This document shows positions 1-8,498 of a stretch of DNA of 64,000 bases, piece after piece; the stretch's first letter is position 1, and each line of letters opens with the position of its first letter. The position numbers were made by a program, and so were the translations under genes. This DNA is from CAZOJJ01 sp964580105. GTDB taxonomy: Bacteria; Bacteroidota; Rhodothermia; Rhodothermales; Rubricoccaceae. The notes under the pieces were generated by a model. It made no database searches, had not been told where the DNA came from, and was given only the letters and a program-made list of their open reading frames with translations. The DNA is taken from assembly GCA_964580105.1 (NCBI GenBank), contig CAZOJJ010000010.1, positions 13,328-77,327 of the forward strand, in the 5' to 3' direction.

Positions 1-212
1 CAGCAACTCCTCTACCGTCACGCCGATGTCGCGGGCGATTTCCGCAGCAACGACGGCGCGATGTCGCGCCCCTGCTGGAACGGGACCGTCGTCGCGCGGC
101 CGTCCTCATGGCGGAACTGCTTGTGGGAGCCACGCTGGCGAACCTCAACAAAGCCGAGCGCTTCAAGCAACCGGATGACCTGCCGGGGCGAGAGGACCGG
201 GACGTTCCCCAC
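1..212 (-). pseudogene. hicA: HicA-like mRNA interferase toxin, frameshifted, runs off left edge
   Basis: The GTG-started frame at 212 reads as a HicA toxin: an N-terminal helix (VIRLLEALGF), then the hallmark G-S-H-K core (RQRGSHKQFRHEDGR), then FQQGRDIAPSLLRK. HicA toxins cleave mRNA and are neutralised by HicB. After LLRK the frame reads SPATSA and stops at 18. One base over, the expected HicA tail appears (IARDIGVTVEELL) and continues off the left edge. A single missing A in the homopolymer at 39-41 (TTT on the plus strand) would explain this, so it is either a true frameshift or a sequencing error. The stop of the upstream HicB-like remnant lies 2 bp before the start. Confidence 0.75.
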
Positions 213-214
213 GG

Positions 215-405
215 CTACGCCGCTACCGAGACGAGCTGAGTCCCGACGAACTCGCCCTCGTACTGCGGCTCGCCGTCTTCGAGCAGCATCTCGATCACCT
301 CGCGCATGTTCGCCTGCAATTCGTCGAGCGTTTCGGCCTGGGAGTGAACGTAGCGATCACTTCGCAGCCCCGGAGAGCTAGGAGTTCCTCTGAACCGATC
401 ATCAT
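215..405 (-). pseudogene. hicB: HicB-like antitoxin remnant
   Basis: The frame ending at 215 reads YVHSQAETLDELQANMREVI, then EMLLEDGEP and a short tail. That is the typical HicB N-terminal half: the segment after the LPGC/LRGC motif followed by the EALxNIREAI-type helix. The preceding LALRGC motif is present but in another frame, separated by about 11 extra bases near 355-365. The expected 20-residue N-terminal strand is not recognisable. The gene sits just upstream of hicA in the usual paired arrangement and next to the left end of an IS element. I read it as an inactivated antitoxin; a very short divergent HicB remains possible. Confidence 0.6.
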
Positions 406-419
406 GCCGCCGTCCATTC

Positions 420-448
420 GGCCACGGTCAAGTAGCGAATCTTGTGGG
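420..448. repeat. IS256 element left terminal inverted repeat
   Basis: Begins GGCC and ends ATCTTGTGGG. It matches the reverse complement of 1646-1675 at most positions, with an identical ATCTTGTGGG core and a shared GTAGCG block. Confidence 0.75.
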
Positions 449-1625
449 TTCGTGGAAGAGGGCGTGGAGCGGGACTGCGTCGAGGTAGCGCCGGAACGCC
501 CAGTCCTCCGACACCCGCAGTAGCACCACCGTCGAGAGGTTCTCCGCGCTCCGCTCGTTCGGGAACACCCCCACCACCCGCGTCCGCCGCTTCACCTCGG
601 CGAACACCCGCTCCAGCCCGTTCGTCGTCCGGATCAGCCGGTGGTGGCTCGACGGGAACGACGTGTACGTCAGCGCCTCATCGAGCCCCCGCTCCAGCGT
701 GGCCACCGCCTTGGGATAGCTCACGCGGTAGCGCTCGGCGAACTCGGCGGCCAGCCGCTCGGCCGTCTCCCGGCGGGCCGCCTGGAACACCGGCTTGAGG
801 TCGGCCGCCACCTCCCGCGCCTCCGCCTGTGGCACCTGCGCCAAGACGTTCCGCTCGAAGTGGACGACGCACCGCTGCCAGAGCGCCCCGGGCAGCTCGA
901 CCTTGACGGCCTGCCGGATCGACTCGTGGTCGTCGCTGACGACGAGGCGCACCCCGCGCAGGCCGCGCTCCATGAGCCCCTGGAGCAGGGAGCGCCACGT
1001 CTCCCCCCGCTCGCCGGGGGCGGCCTCGCCACCCCACCGAGGTGGGGTGGGCGAGCACCTCCCGGTACCCCTCCTCGTCCACGCCCACGGCCACGAGGAG
1101 CGCGACGTCGCGGACGGCCCCCGCCCACCGTGCCTTGAGGTAGGTCGCGTCGAGGTAGAGGTACGGGTAGGCCCGGTCGAGCCGACGGGCGCGCCACTCC
1201 GCGAGCGTCGCGTCGAGCCGCCCGGCGATCCGGCTCACGGCGTCCTTCGAGACCTTGACCCCGGAGAGCTTCCCGGTGATCTGCTCGACCTTCCGCGTCG
1301 AGACCCCTTGGAGGTACATCTCAAGGACGGCCTCCTCCATCGACCCGGTCATCCGGCGGTAGCGCTCGAACACCTCCGTGAGGAAGGGGAGCTCGCGGGC
1401 CCGTGGGACGCGGATCTGCTCGATGTGGCCGGCCTCGGTGGTGAGGCCGCGCGCGTAGTGCCCGTTCCGGTGGCCGCGTCGGCGGGCCGTCCGCTCGCGG
1501 TGTCGGGCCTGGAGTTGGGCGTCCATCTCCTCCTCCATGACCTGCTCAAGGATGGCCTTGATGCCCTCGCGGACACGGTCTTGGACGGAGAGCTGCGCGG
1601 TGGTCCTGATCTCGTTCGGGGTCAT
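428..1625 (-). pseudogene. IS256-family transposase, frameshifted
   Basis: The N-terminal part (ATG at 1625, MTPNEIRTTAQ) carries the mutator-type features: RRRGHRNGHY, RMTGSMEEAVLEMYLQGVST, and YLYLDATYLKAR with the first catalytic Asp. The frame is lost near 1030-1060. The C-terminal part resumes in another frame as MERGLRGVRLVVSDDHES (second catalytic Asp), then LWQRCVVHFERNV and TNGLERVFAEVKRRTRVVG with the catalytic Glu. All DDE residues are present across the two frames, total coding length is near the usual 400 aa, and only the break at a palindrome (1025-1055) spoils it. The stop is at 428, a few bases inside the left end. Confidence 0.85.
1025..1055. repeat. near-perfect hairpin inside the transposase, at the frameshift
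   Basis: CTCGCCACCCCACC (1025-1038), a 2-base loop GA, then GGTGGGGTGGGCGAG (1041-1055). The arms are complementary apart from one bulged base. Family spacing between the EVLA and GETW segments suggests about 19 extra bases here, which would be the palindrome itself and would cause the frameshift. Confidence 0.7.
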
Positions 1626-1645
1626 GGCAGCCTCGGCTGGCTTAT

Positions 1646-1675
1646 CCCACAAGATCCGCTACACGACCTTCGGCC
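1646..1675. repeat. IS256 element right terminal inverted repeat
   Basis: On the plus strand it starts CCCACAAGAT and ends CGGCC. It is the inverted partner of 420-448 with a few mismatches and a one-base length difference. Confidence 0.75.
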
Positions 1676-1960
1676 ACTCCCGTCGTAGTACCAGAAGGAG
1701 TCCGCGCCAGAGGAGCGGACCATGAACGAGTCCGGCGTCACTTCTGGTCCGAAGAACGAGGCGAGGTCGTCCTCGGGCACTTGCCCCACGAACCTATCAG
1801 GGGCGAGCGGCTGACCGGAAGGCCAGGTCAGAGTCTCACACGATGGTCGCTCTGCTTCTCGGTCGCAGGAGGGGAAGTAGCTCTCGCAGGCGGACTGTCG
1901 AGAGCCGGCGCAAGCACTGGCTATCAGCGAGAACCAAACGAGGACGACAGCATGGCGCAT
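1676..1960 (-). pseudogene. putative lipoprotein truncated by the IS element
   Basis: Ninety-five codons remain before the IS end. The N-terminus (MRHAVVLVWFSLIASAC) is a short lipoprotein signal with a Cys after ASA; the mature part is hydrophilic, Cys-containing and unfamiliar. The frame ends at FWYYDGS exactly at base 1676, then runs into the IS inverted repeat. If the minus-strand flank left of the IS (419 downwards) is joined directly, the frame continues EWTAA and stops at 402. That suggests the original C-terminus lay there. Function unknown. Confidence 0.5.
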
Positions 1961-2111
1961 TCGTTCGGAGGCTGCCTAAGACCCCCCTGTACTAGGCATC
2001 TGGCAGACGTGTTACATCGCGCCCGCCAGCCACATAGTACGCGCGAGCAGGAGATCGAAAGGCGTGCTTCCCACCCACCCGAAAGCCTGTGCATCCCGCA
2101 GAAGCCGGCCC

Positions 2112-3749
2112 CTACTTGAGCAGCGTCACCCGCTGCGTCGCCACCCGCCCCTGCGCACCGACGGCCCAGATCAGGTACGTCCCGCTCGGGAGGCCGCCCG
2201 CCTCGAAGGCGAAGGCGTGCGTGCCGGCCGCGAGCGGCCCGTCGTGGAGGAGCGCCACGCGCCGGCCCAGCACGTCGTACGCCGCCACGGTCACCCGGCC
2301 CGCCTCGGGGAGCGAGAGGGCGAGCGCCGTGCGCGGGTTGAACGGGTTGGGGTAGGCCGCCGCGAGCACGAAGTCCGTCGGCGCTTCGCGCGGCGCGTCG
2401 GACGCCGTCGGGAGGCTGCCGTCGTCGAAGGTCTGGTTCCGGTTCACCGTGCCGCGTGTATGCGCGAGCGGCGCCTGCCAGGTGAAGTCGGCGTAGGCCG
2501 CGCCGGTGCCGCCGAGCTGGAGCGCGAAGCCGGAGGGCGTGCCGCCGTCCTCCGCCACGCCGATGTCCGTGCTGGTGCGTCCGTCGGCCGGACCGCCGGA
2601 GGCGGTGAACACGCCTTCGTAGGAGAGGAACTGCACGACGGCGCCGGTGGCGTCCACGAGCGCAATCCCGTCCGGCGCGCCGTTCTGAAGGCCCTCGACG
2701 GCAAACCAGACCGCCCCGAGGCCGTCGCCCTCGTCGTCGATGGTGCCGCTCAGGGCGACGACGTCGTAGACCGCGCCGCCGCTGCCGTTGTAAAAGACGA
2801 GGCGCCATCCGGCCAGGTCGGTCCCGGCCGTACCGGCGATCTCGACGCCCTCGTCGGCGTCCGCGCCGCTGTTGTCGTAGTGGATCTCGTTGACCCAGAC
2901 GTCCACCGAGGCGGGCGGATCTACGTCCGGGTCGCCCGGGATCCAGCCGATGCCGTAGGCGCGGCGGACGAGCGTGGTGTCGAGGATGAAGGGGTTGATC
3001 GTGCCCTGGTGCCCGGCGATGAACGCGTTGCGGGCGGCCTCGAAGGCGTCCACGCGGTCCTGCTCGTGCCAGTCGATCAGGTCGTCCTTCTGCACGGCGA
3101 AGAAGTCGGCGTTCGCCTGAGCGGCGTAGATCGTCCAGATGTAGAACACGGCGCGGGCGGCGTTGCCGGCGTGGTCCTCGCGCGGCTCGAAGCGGCCGGT
3201 GTAGGCCGGGTTCGGGTGGTCGTTGTCCTTCTCGCTCCACTCGTCGAGGGCGACGGTGGGGATGGAAGTCTGCGCCACGGAGAGCCGGTACCACGTGTCC
3301 GTCTGGGCATCCGGGATCTCGCCGTACGGGTGGTTGCCCCGCGACGAGTTGACGTTGTCCTTGCTCGGAAAGAGGTGGTGCATGTCGCTCCGCGCCGGCT
3401 CGCTGCCCGCGCCCATCGACTGCGGCCAGGTGTGCTCGGTGTTGATGCCCTGCTGAAAGGCGCTCGTCGAGGGATCCGCGCCCGGCGGGATGACGACGGT
3501 GTAGCCGGTGTAGACGCAGCGGAGGTGGCCCGTCTCGTCCTGCTCCCACTGGAAGAGCACGTCGCGCGCGGTGTCGTAGCCGAGCGTGGAGGCCGGCGTG
3601 TAGGCGCCGCGCAGCGCGTCGATGAGATCCTGGCCGTAGAGGCCGGGGAAGATCCACTGCTGCGGCACCTGCGCAACGACCGGAGCGGCGAGGACAAACG
3701 CGAAGGCGAGGGCGCACAGGCGGTGCGCCCGGCGGTACCGGTCGGGCAT
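2112..3749 (-). CDS. secreted endonuclease I family protein with lamin-tail-like and T9SS C-terminal domains
   Basis: A 545-aa secreted nuclease. The start at 3749 is preferred over the upstream ATG at 3800 because it gives a clean signal peptide (residues 1-27, ending APVVAQ). Residues about 30-270 are an endonuclease I/NucM-type beta-beta-alpha-metal nuclease with NTEHTWPQS (catalytic His region), DMHHLFPSKDNVNSSRGN and GNAARAVFY. Residues about 285-440 (VWVNEIHYDNSGADADEGVE) resemble a lamin-tail domain, often paired with such nucleases. The last 85 residues hold PNPFNP, YDVLGRRV and a GTYL strand, the hallmarks of a T9SS type A sorting domain. It is therefore expected outside the cell or on its surface, degrading DNA. 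It appears monocistronic. Confidence 0.88.
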   Translation of the reverse strand: MPDRYRRAHRLCALAFAFVLAAPVVAQVPQQWIFPGLYGQDLIDALRGAYTPASTLGYDTARDVLFQWEQDETGHLRCVYTGYTVVIPPGADPSTSAFQQGINTEHTWPQSMGAGSEPARSDMHHLFPSKDNVNSSRGNHPYGEIPDAQTDTWYRLSVAQTSIPTVALDEWSEKDNDHPNPAYTGRFEPREDHAGNAARAVFYIWTIYAAQANADFFAVQKDDLIDWHEQDRVDAFEAARNAFIAGHQGTINPFILDTTLVRRAYGIGWIPGDPDVDPPASVDVWVNEIHYDNSGADADEGVEIAGTAGTDLAGWRLVFYNGSGGAVYDVVALSGTIDDEGDGLGAVWFAVEGLQNGAPDGIALVDATGAVVQFLSYEGVFTASGGPADGRTSTDIGVAEDGGTPSGFALQLGGTGAAYADFTWQAPLAHTRGTVNRNQTFDDGSLPTASDAPREAPTDFVLAAAYPNPFNPRTALALSLPEAGRVTVAAYDVLGRRVALLHDGPLAAGTHAFAFEAGGLPSGTYLIWAVGAQGRVATQRVTLLK

Positions 3750-3961
3750 GGGGTGGTGGGGTCCGAGGGAAAACGGCGCGCGAAGATACGGGACGGGCAC
3801 AACCGCCGGGTTGTCGTTCCGCTACGGAGGCGCCCTGGTTGTCGCGGTCCTCGTGCCATTCGAAGACACCCCATGCAGCTCGCGCTCGCTTCGCCCTGCT
3901 TGCGGACGCCCCTTCTTCACGCGGATACCGGCGTCGCCGAAGTGGCGTCCACCGGCTGTGG

Positions 3962-4420
3962 CTACCGCCGCCGGACGCCCCTGCCGCATCGCTCCGCGAG
4001 GAACGGGACCAGCGGGGCCACGAGCGTGAAGAGCGCCAGCAGCACGGACGCCAGGCTCGGCGTGTACCACGCGAGACGCTCGAACGGCCCCCCCAGCGCC
4101 AGCGCCCACACGGCGAAGGCGACCGTGCTGGTGACGATCTGGTGGAACGCCGGGGGCAAGTCCGGCTCGTCGGCGCGGTACCACGTCCACAACGGGGTCA
4201 GCGCCAGTACGACGCCGAAGACCGTCCACTGGAACGCCGCCGAGGTGCTCGGATCGGCGCGCAGGATGCCGTCAAGGAAGACCCACACGGCGACCACGTC
4301 GGCGGGGATGTACTTGATCAGCCTCGTCTTGTAGTCGTCCGGCACGCGGTGCTCTCGGAGGGAGGGCGCAGGACGAATACGCGCGAGGTCGTGCGAGGTA
4401 ATGACGCGACAGGTGCCCAT
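3962..4420 (-). CDS. small multi-pass membrane protein, unknown function
   Basis: From the ATG at 4420 this gives 152 aa: a polar N-terminus of about 45 residues (ending DDYKTRLIKYIP), then three or four hydrophobic segments (around ADVVAVWVFLDGI, FQWTVFGVVLALTPLWTW, VTSTVAFAVWALALGG and LASVLLALFTLVAPLVPFL) and a basic tail GRGVRRR. The frame extends upstream to 4528, but the extra residues look like random GC-rich translation. I do not recognise a family. The neighbours give no functional hint. Confidence 0.6.
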   Translation of the reverse strand: MGTCRVITSHDLARIRPAPSLREHRVPDDYKTRLIKYIPADVVAVWVFLDGILRADPSTSAAFQWTVFGVVLALTPLWTWYRADEPDLPPAFHQIVTSTVAFAVWALALGGPFERLAWYTPSLASVLLALFTLVAPLVPFLAERCGRGVRRR

Positions 4421-4537
4421 GGTCGGGAGGGTTGAGGACGGCCCCAGGCTACGCCCCGCCTCCGCTCCGCCGCGTAGACGGACCGGACAACCCCGGTGGA
4501 CGGGGGGCGGAGTCACCCGGCGCCTCACCGCCGCCGC

Positions 4538-5248
4538 TCACCCGATCCCTCGGTCCATCGCGTAGCGCGCCAGTGCCACGTCACCTTCCAGCCCGAGCTT
4601 CTCGCGCAGCCGCGCCTTGAACGTGCGCACCGTGCTCGGCGTGATGGCGAGGTGCTCGGCGATGGCCTCCGTGCCGAACCCCTGGGCGAGGAGACGGAGC
4701 ACCTGAAACTCCCGGGCGCTCAGGCGGGGCGCCGATAGGAAACGGCCCGCGGACCGGGCCAACAGCGCCTCGCGGACGAGCGGCGAGAGGTACCGCTCCC
4801 CCCGCGCGACCGCCCGGACGGCCGCCACGTACTCCGCCGGGTCGGCCCGGCCGTCGAGGTGGCCGGCAGCGCCGAGTTCGAGGGCTCGGAGGGGCAGGTC
4901 GGGCGCCTCGGTCGTCGCGAGCAGGAGCATCGCCAGGCCGGGCTGCTCGGCGCGGAGCCGGCTGAGCACCTCCATCGCGTCGGGGCCGGTGACGGCGGCG
5001 TCGAGCAGGAGCACCTCATACGCCCCGGCGCGGACGGCGCGCAGCACCTCTGCCCCCGTGACCACGTCCCCCTCGGCGTCGAGGTCGAGGGCCTCGCCGA
5101 GAAACTCGTGGACGCCGGCGCGGGCGGCGGCGTGGGGCACCGCCACGAGCACGCGCGTCCGGGGCGGGCGCACCGCCGGGCGGGCGGACGGCGGCACCCC
5201 GGGCGCACGGCCCAGGATGCGAAGGCGGGACGAACGGGCGTCGGGCAT
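4538..5248 (-). CDS. LuxR/NarL-type regulator with a degenerate receiver domain
   Basis: A 236-aa protein with a receiver-like domain (about 31-150) and a C-terminal LuxR helix-turn-helix (about 173-232: LSAREFQVLRLLAQGFGTEAIAEHLAITPSTV). Aspartate 83 sits where the phosphoacceptor should be. The acidic pair after the first strand is missing (RVLVAVPHAA), and the conserved Lys near the end is replaced in GHLDGRADP. The fold is probably kept, but classical Mg-dependent phosphorylation is doubtful, as in other atypical NarL-family regulators. It starts 186 bp from a divergent gene, with a large palindrome in between that could be its operator. Confidence 0.85.
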   Translation of the reverse strand: MPDARSSRLRILGRAPGVPPSARPAVRPPRTRVLVAVPHAAARAGVHEFLGEALDLDAEGDVVTGAEVLRAVRAGAYEVLLLDAAVTGPDAMEVLSRLRAEQPGLAMLLLATTEAPDLPLRALELGAAGHLDGRADPAEYVAAVRAVARGERYLSPLVREALLARSAGRFLSAPRLSAREFQVLRLLAQGFGTEAIAEHLAITPSTVRTFKARLREKLGLEGDVALARYAMDRGIG

Positions 5249-5304
5249 ACCGACCGGAGAGGAGGGAGCAACCGGCGCATGGAACGGCGCGCCCCGTGCC
5301 GCCT

Positions 5305-5346
5305 CGGGTGTCACACCCCGGCGGCTCCGCCGGGGTGTGACACCCG
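5305..5346. repeat. 42-bp perfect palindrome with nested dyads
   Basis: Two 20-base arms (5305-5324 and 5327-5346) are perfectly complementary around a 2-base CT centre. Each arm also holds its own smaller dyad (GGGTGT, one base, ACACCC), so the site can be drawn as three hairpins. It lies between divergent genes and is not followed by a T-run, so it is not a terminator for either. It could be an operator for the adjacent LuxR-type regulator or a REP-like palindromic unit. Confidence 0.8.
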
Positions 5347-5434
5347 GTTCTTCCTTTTGGCCTCCGGCGATGCCGCCGCGCCGACGCGTGGGCACTCTCC
5401 GTACCTTGCCGCCCCCCCCGCGCTTCCTCCGGCC

Positions 5435-6793
5435 ATGCCCGACTCTTCCTCCGACCGGACCCGCACCGAGAGCGCCCTCGCCGAGCACCTTCTCACGCGC
5501 CTCCCCCCCGGCGAAGCCTACGGCCGCGCCGACCTCGCCCGCCTGCCCGTACCCGTCGCCCACTACCTCGGCGGCGTGCTCGACCGGCGCCTCGCCCGCG
5601 AAGCCGCCCTCCCTGAATCCGACTGGTTCGACGGGCGCGCCGAGGCCGTCCGTGAGGCGGCCCGCGCGTGGCACACCGCCGTCCGCGCCGCCGCCCGCGT
5701 GCCGGCCGAGGCGTGGGAAACGACCGTCCGCACGGCCGCGCGCCAGCTCCTCGCCTACCTCGTCACCCCCGTCGAAACCCTCGCCGACTGGGTCTTCGCC
5801 GACGGCCCCGAGGCCCTCCCCGTCGAGCGCGTCCGCGCCCGGATGGCGGCGTTCCCGCCTTACCCCTACCTCCGAGAGATCGCCGAGAGCTACCTCGACC
5901 GCAAGGGCGTCACGACCCTCGAGCGCCCGGAGTTCGAGCGGCTCCTCCGCCGCATCGACCGCCGCATGGTGGGCGACTACGGCACGGCCGACTGGATGGT
6001 CCTCCTCGAACCCCTCTTCGAACTCGTCGGTGCGCTGCCCGGCCGCGAGGGCGCCGTCCCGACGCCGCTGCTCCAGCGGTTCTTCGAGGCCAAGGCGCTC
6101 GACGACCTCGCCCGCGACCTCGCCGGCCCCGACGCCTACGACGCCGCCACCCTCCGCGTCCGTCTCGCCACCCTCCTCCCCGACCTCGACGACTCCTCCC
6201 TCCCCGTTGACCCGTCGGACGTCGAGGAGGAACTCGCAGAGGCGGACGACGAACCGCGCGGGGCCGCCGACCTCGGGACCGAGGAGGGCCCGGAGCGTGA
6301 CGAGCCCGAGCCGCTCTGGCAACGCCTCGCCCGGCAGCGCGCGGCGGAACCGGAGCCGCCCCTCCCGGCGCCGGAGCCCGAGCCGGAACCGATGCCTGCC
6401 CGCGAGCCGGAAGGCGAGAGCGAGCCGGAAGGCGAGAGCGAGCCGGAAGGCGAGAGCGAGCCGCTCTGGAAGCGGTTCGCCGGGCCGGAGGCCCGGGACG
6501 ACGAATCGGACGACGAATCGGGCGACGCGCCCACACGCCGCGAGACCCTGGCCCAGCTCGAAACGCGCGTTCTCGGTCCCCACGCCACCGAGCGCCGCGA
6601 CTGGTACAAGCAGCACCTGACGGGTGGCGACGAAGCCCGCTACGCCGCCCTCCTCCGCGAACTCGACGCCGCCCGAGACTGGAGCGCCGCCATCCGGGTG
6701 CTCGGCGCGCACTACAAGCGCGAGCACGTGCCCATCTACTCCGACGCCGCCGTCGCCTTCACCGACGACGTGGAGGCCCGCTTCCGGCCCTGA
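5435..6793 (+). CDS. unknown acidic protein with PEGESE repeats
   Basis: A 452-aa protein starting at 5435 (GCC ATG CCC GAC). The upstream extension of the frame to 4859 is antisense to the regulator and is rejected. The N-terminal 270 residues are helix-rich (for example WFDGRAEAVREAARAW and YPYLREIAESYLDRKGVTTL). A low-complexity acidic linker follows with three PEGESE units. The C-terminal 90 residues (RRETLAQLETRVL to YKREHVPIYSDAAVAFTDDVEARF) look like a second folded domain. There is no signal peptide or membrane segment, so it is probably cytoplasmic. I do not recognise the family. A TACCTTG element about 35 bp upstream could be a minus-7 promoter box. Confidence 0.75.
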   Translation: MPDSSSDRTRTESALAEHLLTRLPPGEAYGRADLARLPVPVAHYLGGVLDRRLAREAALPESDWFDGRAEAVREAARAWHTAVRAAARVPAEAWETTVRTAARQLLAYLVTPVETLADWVFADGPEALPVERVRARMAAFPPYPYLREIAESYLDRKGVTTLERPEFERLLRRIDRRMVGDYGTADWMVLLEPLFELVGALPGREGAVPTPLLQRFFEAKALDDLARDLAGPDAYDAATLRVRLATLLPDLDDSSLPVDPSDVEEELAEADDEPRGAADLGTEEGPERDEPEPLWQRLARQRAAEPEPPLPAPEPEPEPMPAREPEGESEPEGESEPEGESEPLWKRFAGPEARDDESDDESGDAPTRRETLAQLETRVLGPHATERRDWYKQHLTGGDEARYAALLRELDAARDWSAAIRVLGAHYKREHVPIYSDAAVAFTDDVEARFRP

Positions 6794-6926
6794 TGCCGCA
6801 CTCCGGAGGCAGGGTCCGGCCCGGCAGGTTGGCGGACGCAGACGGGTAGGCCCCCGGTGGCTCGGACCCACGCGGGCGGCCCGTACGGGTATCTTCGGAA
6901 CTCCGTCTTTCGCCCCCGCCCCCCCG

Positions 6927-8498
6927 ATGACCGAGCCCACCCCGCCTGCCGACGCCCCTGACCTCCTCGCCGACCTCGACCGCCGCCGCGCCGAGGCGCG
7001 CCTGGGCGGCGGCGAGGCCCGCATCGCCCGGCAGCACGAGAAGGGCAAGCTGACCGCCCGCGAGCGCCTGGACATCCTGCTGGACAAGGGCTCGTTCCAG
7101 GAACTCGGCGCGTTCGTCCGCCACCAGGCCTCCGGCTTCGGCCTCGAAAAGAGCCGGCCCTACGGCGACGGCGTCGTGACCGGCTTCGGCACCATCGACG
7201 GGCGGCTCGTCTACGTCTTCTCGCAGGACTTCACCGTCTTCGGCGGCTCGCTCGGCCTCGCCCACGCCGAGAAGATCGTCAAGGTGATGAAGCTGGCGCT
7301 GGAGAACGGAGCGCCGATCATCGGCCTCAACGACTCCGGCGGCGCGCGCATCCAGGAGGGCGTCGCGGCCCTCGGCGGCTACGCCGACATCTTCCTGCAG
7401 AACACGCTCGCCAGCGGCGTCGTCCCCCAGATCTCGGCCATCCTCGGGCCGTGCGCCGGCGGCGCCGTCTACTCCCCCGCCATCACCGACTTCGTGTTCA
7501 TGGCGCGCGGCACGAGCTACATGTTCGTGACCGGCCCGAACGTGGTGAAGACGGTCACCAACGAGGAGGTGACGCAGGAGGAACTCGGCGGCGCCGACGC
7601 CCACGCCTCGAAGTCGGGCGTGTGCCACCGGGCGTTCCCCAACGAGGCCGCCCTGCTGCTCGGCATCCGCGAGCTGATGGGCTACCTCCCGCTCAACTGC
7701 GAGGACGCCGCACCGGTCGTCCCCACGAACGACCCGCCCGAGCGTGCCGACGAAGCGCTCGACACGCTCGTCCCGGCCAACCCCAACAAGCCGTACGACA
7801 TCCACGACGTCATCCGGCGCGTCGTGGACGACGGGCGGTTCTTCGAGATCCACGGCGACTACGCCGCCAACCTCGTCGTCGGCTTCGCCCGCCTCGGGGG
7901 CCAGTCGGTGGGCGTCGTGGCCAACCAGCCGGCCGTGCTGGCGGGCGTGCTCGACCTCAACGCGAGCATCAAAGGCGCCCGGTTCGTCCGCTTCTGCGAC
8001 TGCTTCAACATCCCGCTCGTCGTCTTCGAGGACGTGCCGGGCTTCCTCCCGGGCACGGACCAGGAGTGGCGTGGGATCATCCGCCACGGCGCCAAGCTGC
8101 TCTACGCCTTCTGCGAGGCCACCGTCCCGAAGCTCACCGTCATCACGCGGAAGGCCTACGGCGGCGCCTACGACGTGATGAACTCGAAGCACATCCGCGC
8201 CGACCTCAACCTGGCCTGGCCGACGGCCGAGATCGCGGTGATGGGGCCGAAGGGCGCCGTCGAGATCATCCGCAAGCGCGAGATCGCCGAGGCGGAGGAC
8301 CCCACCGCCGCCGAGGCCGCCTTCACCGAGGAGTACCGCCGCCGCTTCGCCAACCCGTACGTCGCCGCCGAACGCGGGTACATCGACGACGTGATCCGCC
8401 CGAGCGAGACGCGCGCCGTGCTCATCCGCGGCCTGGCGATGCTGAAAAACAAGGTGCAGACACTGCCCCGGAAGAAGCACGGCAACCTGCCGCTCTGA
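6927..8498 (+). CDS. pccB: acyl-CoA (propionyl-CoA) carboxylase beta subunit
   Basis: A 523-aa carboxyltransferase of the propionyl-CoA carboxylase beta / methylmalonyl-CoA decarboxylase 12S family, whose members are usually 510-530 aa. It moves the carboxyl group from biotin to an acyl-CoA. Family signatures are all present: KLTARERLDILLDKGSF, GLNDSGGARIQEGV (first oxyanion hole), GPCAGGAVYSPA, VFEDVPGFLPG, ITRKAYGGAYDVMNSK and the C-terminal MGPKGAVEIIRKREI. No biotin-carboxylase or biotin-carrier gene lies alongside, so those subunits are elsewhere. TATCTTCG at about 6889-6896 is a possible promoter box. Confidence 0.95.
   Translation: MTEPTPPADAPDLLADLDRRRAEARLGGGEARIARQHEKGKLTARERLDILLDKGSFQELGAFVRHQASGFGLEKSRPYGDGVVTGFGTIDGRLVYVFSQDFTVFGGSLGLAHAEKIVKVMKLALENGAPIIGLNDSGGARIQEGVAALGGYADIFLQNTLASGVVPQISAILGPCAGGAVYSPAITDFVFMARGTSYMFVTGPNVVKTVTNEEVTQEELGGADAHASKSGVCHRAFPNEAALLLGIRELMGYLPLNCEDAAPVVPTNDPPERADEALDTLVPANPNKPYDIHDVIRRVVDDGRFFEIHGDYAANLVVGFARLGGQSVGVVANQPAVLAGVLDLNASIKGARFVRFCDCFNIPLVVFEDVPGFLPGTDQEWRGIIRHGAKLLYAFCEATVPKLTVITRKAYGGAYDVMNSKHIRADLNLAWPTAEIAVMGPKGAVEIIRKREIAEAEDPTAAEAAFTEEYRRRFANPYVAAERGYIDDVIRPSETRAVLIRGLAMLKNKVQTLPRKKHGNLPL

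Larger units (their letters stand above)
420..1675 (-). mobile_element. IS256-family insertion sequence (non-autonomous, broken transposase)
   Basis: A 1256-bp element is bounded by imperfect inverted ends of about 29-30 bp and filled by one minus-strand transposase gene. Size and transposase fit the IS256 (mutator-like) family, which normally makes 8-9 bp target duplications. No duplication is visible at these ends. On the right it interrupts a lipoprotein-like gene exactly after a codon. On the left it lies about 15 bp from the decayed hicB. With the transposase frame broken, movement would need help in trans. Confidence 0.8.

Noticed and set aside
2064..4334. A 756-codon open frame opposite the secreted nuclease
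   Set aside because: In very GC-rich DNA the antisense of a real gene stays open. The composition is biased (Arg/Val/Glu-rich), no domain is seen, and the minus-strand nuclease explains the region.
5249..7087. Upstream extension of the LuxR-type regulator frame to 849 residues
   Set aside because: The extra residues are antisense of the acidic protein and the carboxylase start; the natural start is at 5248.
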